A stretch of 13,275 bases of DNA from JBBUEO01 sp038056915 (GTDB taxonomy: Bacteria > Patescibacteriota > UBA1384 > UBA12157 > JAENIV01), in assembly GCA_038056915.1 (NCBI GenBank), contig JBBUEO010000020.1, positions 1 through 13,275 of the forward strand, read 5' to 3'. Of this stretch, positions 12,871 through 13,275 are shown one piece after another (the stretch's first letter is position 1; each line of letters starts with the position of its first letter). The notes below the pieces were generated by a model. The model worked only from the letters and a program-made list of their open reading frames with translations. It searched no databases and was not told where the DNA came from. Both the position numbers and the translations under genes were made by a program.

Positions 12871-13197
12871 TTGCATCCAAGCAAATTACGGAGAATTACC
12901 GATAAGGAATTTTTCGAAATTATTAAAAAAGGATATAATATTGTTGAATTTGGCGCCCCCTGGTGTCAAGCCTGTAAAATGATTGAGGGAGAACTTGAGG
13001 ACTTGGCTAAGACTTGGAATGATAAAATAATGTTTTACCAAATCGATGTCAGCAAATATCCCGGGCTTTCCGCCCGCTTTGGGGTAATGAGTTTGCCTAA
13101 TATTTTATTTTTTCACAATAGTAAAGTTGTCTCCCAACTTATCGGTTCAACCTCGAAAAAAAATCTTGAAACCGAGATCAAAAAAATCTTGAAATAA
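12871..13197 (+). CDS. Thioredoxin-like protein with CQAC active site
   Basis: This 108-residue single-domain thioredoxin fold has no signal peptide, so it is cytoplasmic. The active site is A-P-W-C-Q-A-C-K with Cys32 and Cys35; the usual CGPC is CQAC here, which changes the expected redox potential. The cis-proline loop is M-S-L-P-N (73-77), and F-Y-Q-I-D-V (55-60) is the typical central strand. The TTG at 12871 is preferred because AGGAGG (12860-12865) lies five bases upstream; the in-frame GTG at 12865 falls in that Shine-Dalgarno sequence. It starts 20 bases after the DUF4430 gene. The likely role is reducing protein disulfides, with NrdJ upstream an obvious candidate, though no thioredoxin reductase is in the window. 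Confidence 0.88.
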   Translation: MHPSKLRRITDKEFFEIIKKGYNIVEFGAPWCQACKMIEGELEDLAKTWNDKIMFYQIDVSKYPGLSARFGVMSLPNILFFHNSKVVSQLIGSTSKKNLETEIKKILK

Positions 13198-13199
13198 AC

Positions 13200-13205
13200 T
13201 ATAAT
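13200..13205 (+). promoter_or_regulatory. Isolated TATAAT box after the thioredoxin gene
   Basis: A perfect TATAAT starts two bases after the thioredoxin stop codon and lies about 20 bases before the window-end hairpin. No -35 box at normal spacing is found, so it is a weak promoter candidate for whatever begins there. Confidence 0.3.
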
Positions 13206-13226
13206 TAAAGGCAAAAAAAACAGGGT

Positions 13227-13275
13227 CCTGCCGGTGAAGTAGGCAAGGAGGGGAAAACCTACCTCACCAGACAGG
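13227..13275 (+). other. Strong nested hairpin at the window end
   Basis: Three helices nest: CCTG/CAGG (13227-13230/13272-13275), GGTGA/TCACC (13233-13237/13264-13268) and GTAGG/CCTAC (13239-13243/13258-13262), around a 14-nt loop. An A-run of eight lies just upstream. It could be the terminator of the thioredoxin unit (any T-run is beyond the window), or the start of a structured RNA. Confidence 0.55.

Noticed and set aside
1..13275. tRNA or rRNA genes, CRISPR array, insertion sequences or prophage genes
   Set aside because: No TTCGA-type T-arms in a cloverleaf, no regularly spaced repeats, and no transposase, integrase or phage proteins were found.

Overview
The window looks like part of a small, AT-rich bacterial genome of the Candidate Phyla Radiation (Patescibacteria). 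Supporting this are very short, compact housekeeping genes, an 88-residue protein made only of an EF-Tu domain 2-like barrel, a short divergent YbeY, a DUF3048 tail, two small membrane-anchored wall hydrolases and a B12-dependent ribonucleotide reductase. TGA ends many genes (rarA, the HIT protein, bS21, yqeY, nrdJ, cobO), so the code is standard and the TGA-glycine lineages (Gracilibacteria, Absconditabacteria) are excluded. I cannot place it to phylum.

Layout. Positions 1-104 hold the last residues of a plus-strand DUF3048-like protein. From 101 to about 2460 everything is on the minus strand: a glucosaminidase-like wall hydrolase (101-724), a GC-richer stretch with two small hypothetical genes behind their own promoter and terminators (about 879-1530), and a lytic transglycosylase (1596-2303). 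The two hydrolases share a juxtamembrane motif and an almost identical promoter plus 5' hairpin with a U-tract. From 2446 everything is on the plus strand: an EF-Tu domain 2-like small protein, rarA, an unidentified structured RNA of about 490 nt with its own promoter and terminator, a SprT-like metalloprotease, a HIT hydrolase, bS21, a GatB/YqeY protein, ybeY, ftsA, ftsZ, nrdJ, a putative small RNA or attenuator, cobO, a membrane-anchored DUF4430 protein and a thioredoxin. A strong hairpin closes the window.

How the genes work together. rarA acts at stalled replication forks. bS21 and ybeY serve the ribosome, and ftsA-ftsZ build the division ring. The most coherent module is the 3' end. NrdJ needs adenosylcobalamin, CobO makes it from cobalamin, the DUF4430 protein resembles the C-terminal domain of transcobalamin and could capture corrinoid at the surface, and the thioredoxin could re-reduce NrdJ. 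This reads as a scavenged-B12 deoxynucleotide supply unit, an inference from synteny and family knowledge.

Start signals are mixed. Several genes use TTG behind a strong Shine-Dalgarno sequence. rarA and the SprT-like gene have a TATAAT box 9-10 nt before ATG and no Shine-Dalgarno, as in leaderless transcripts.
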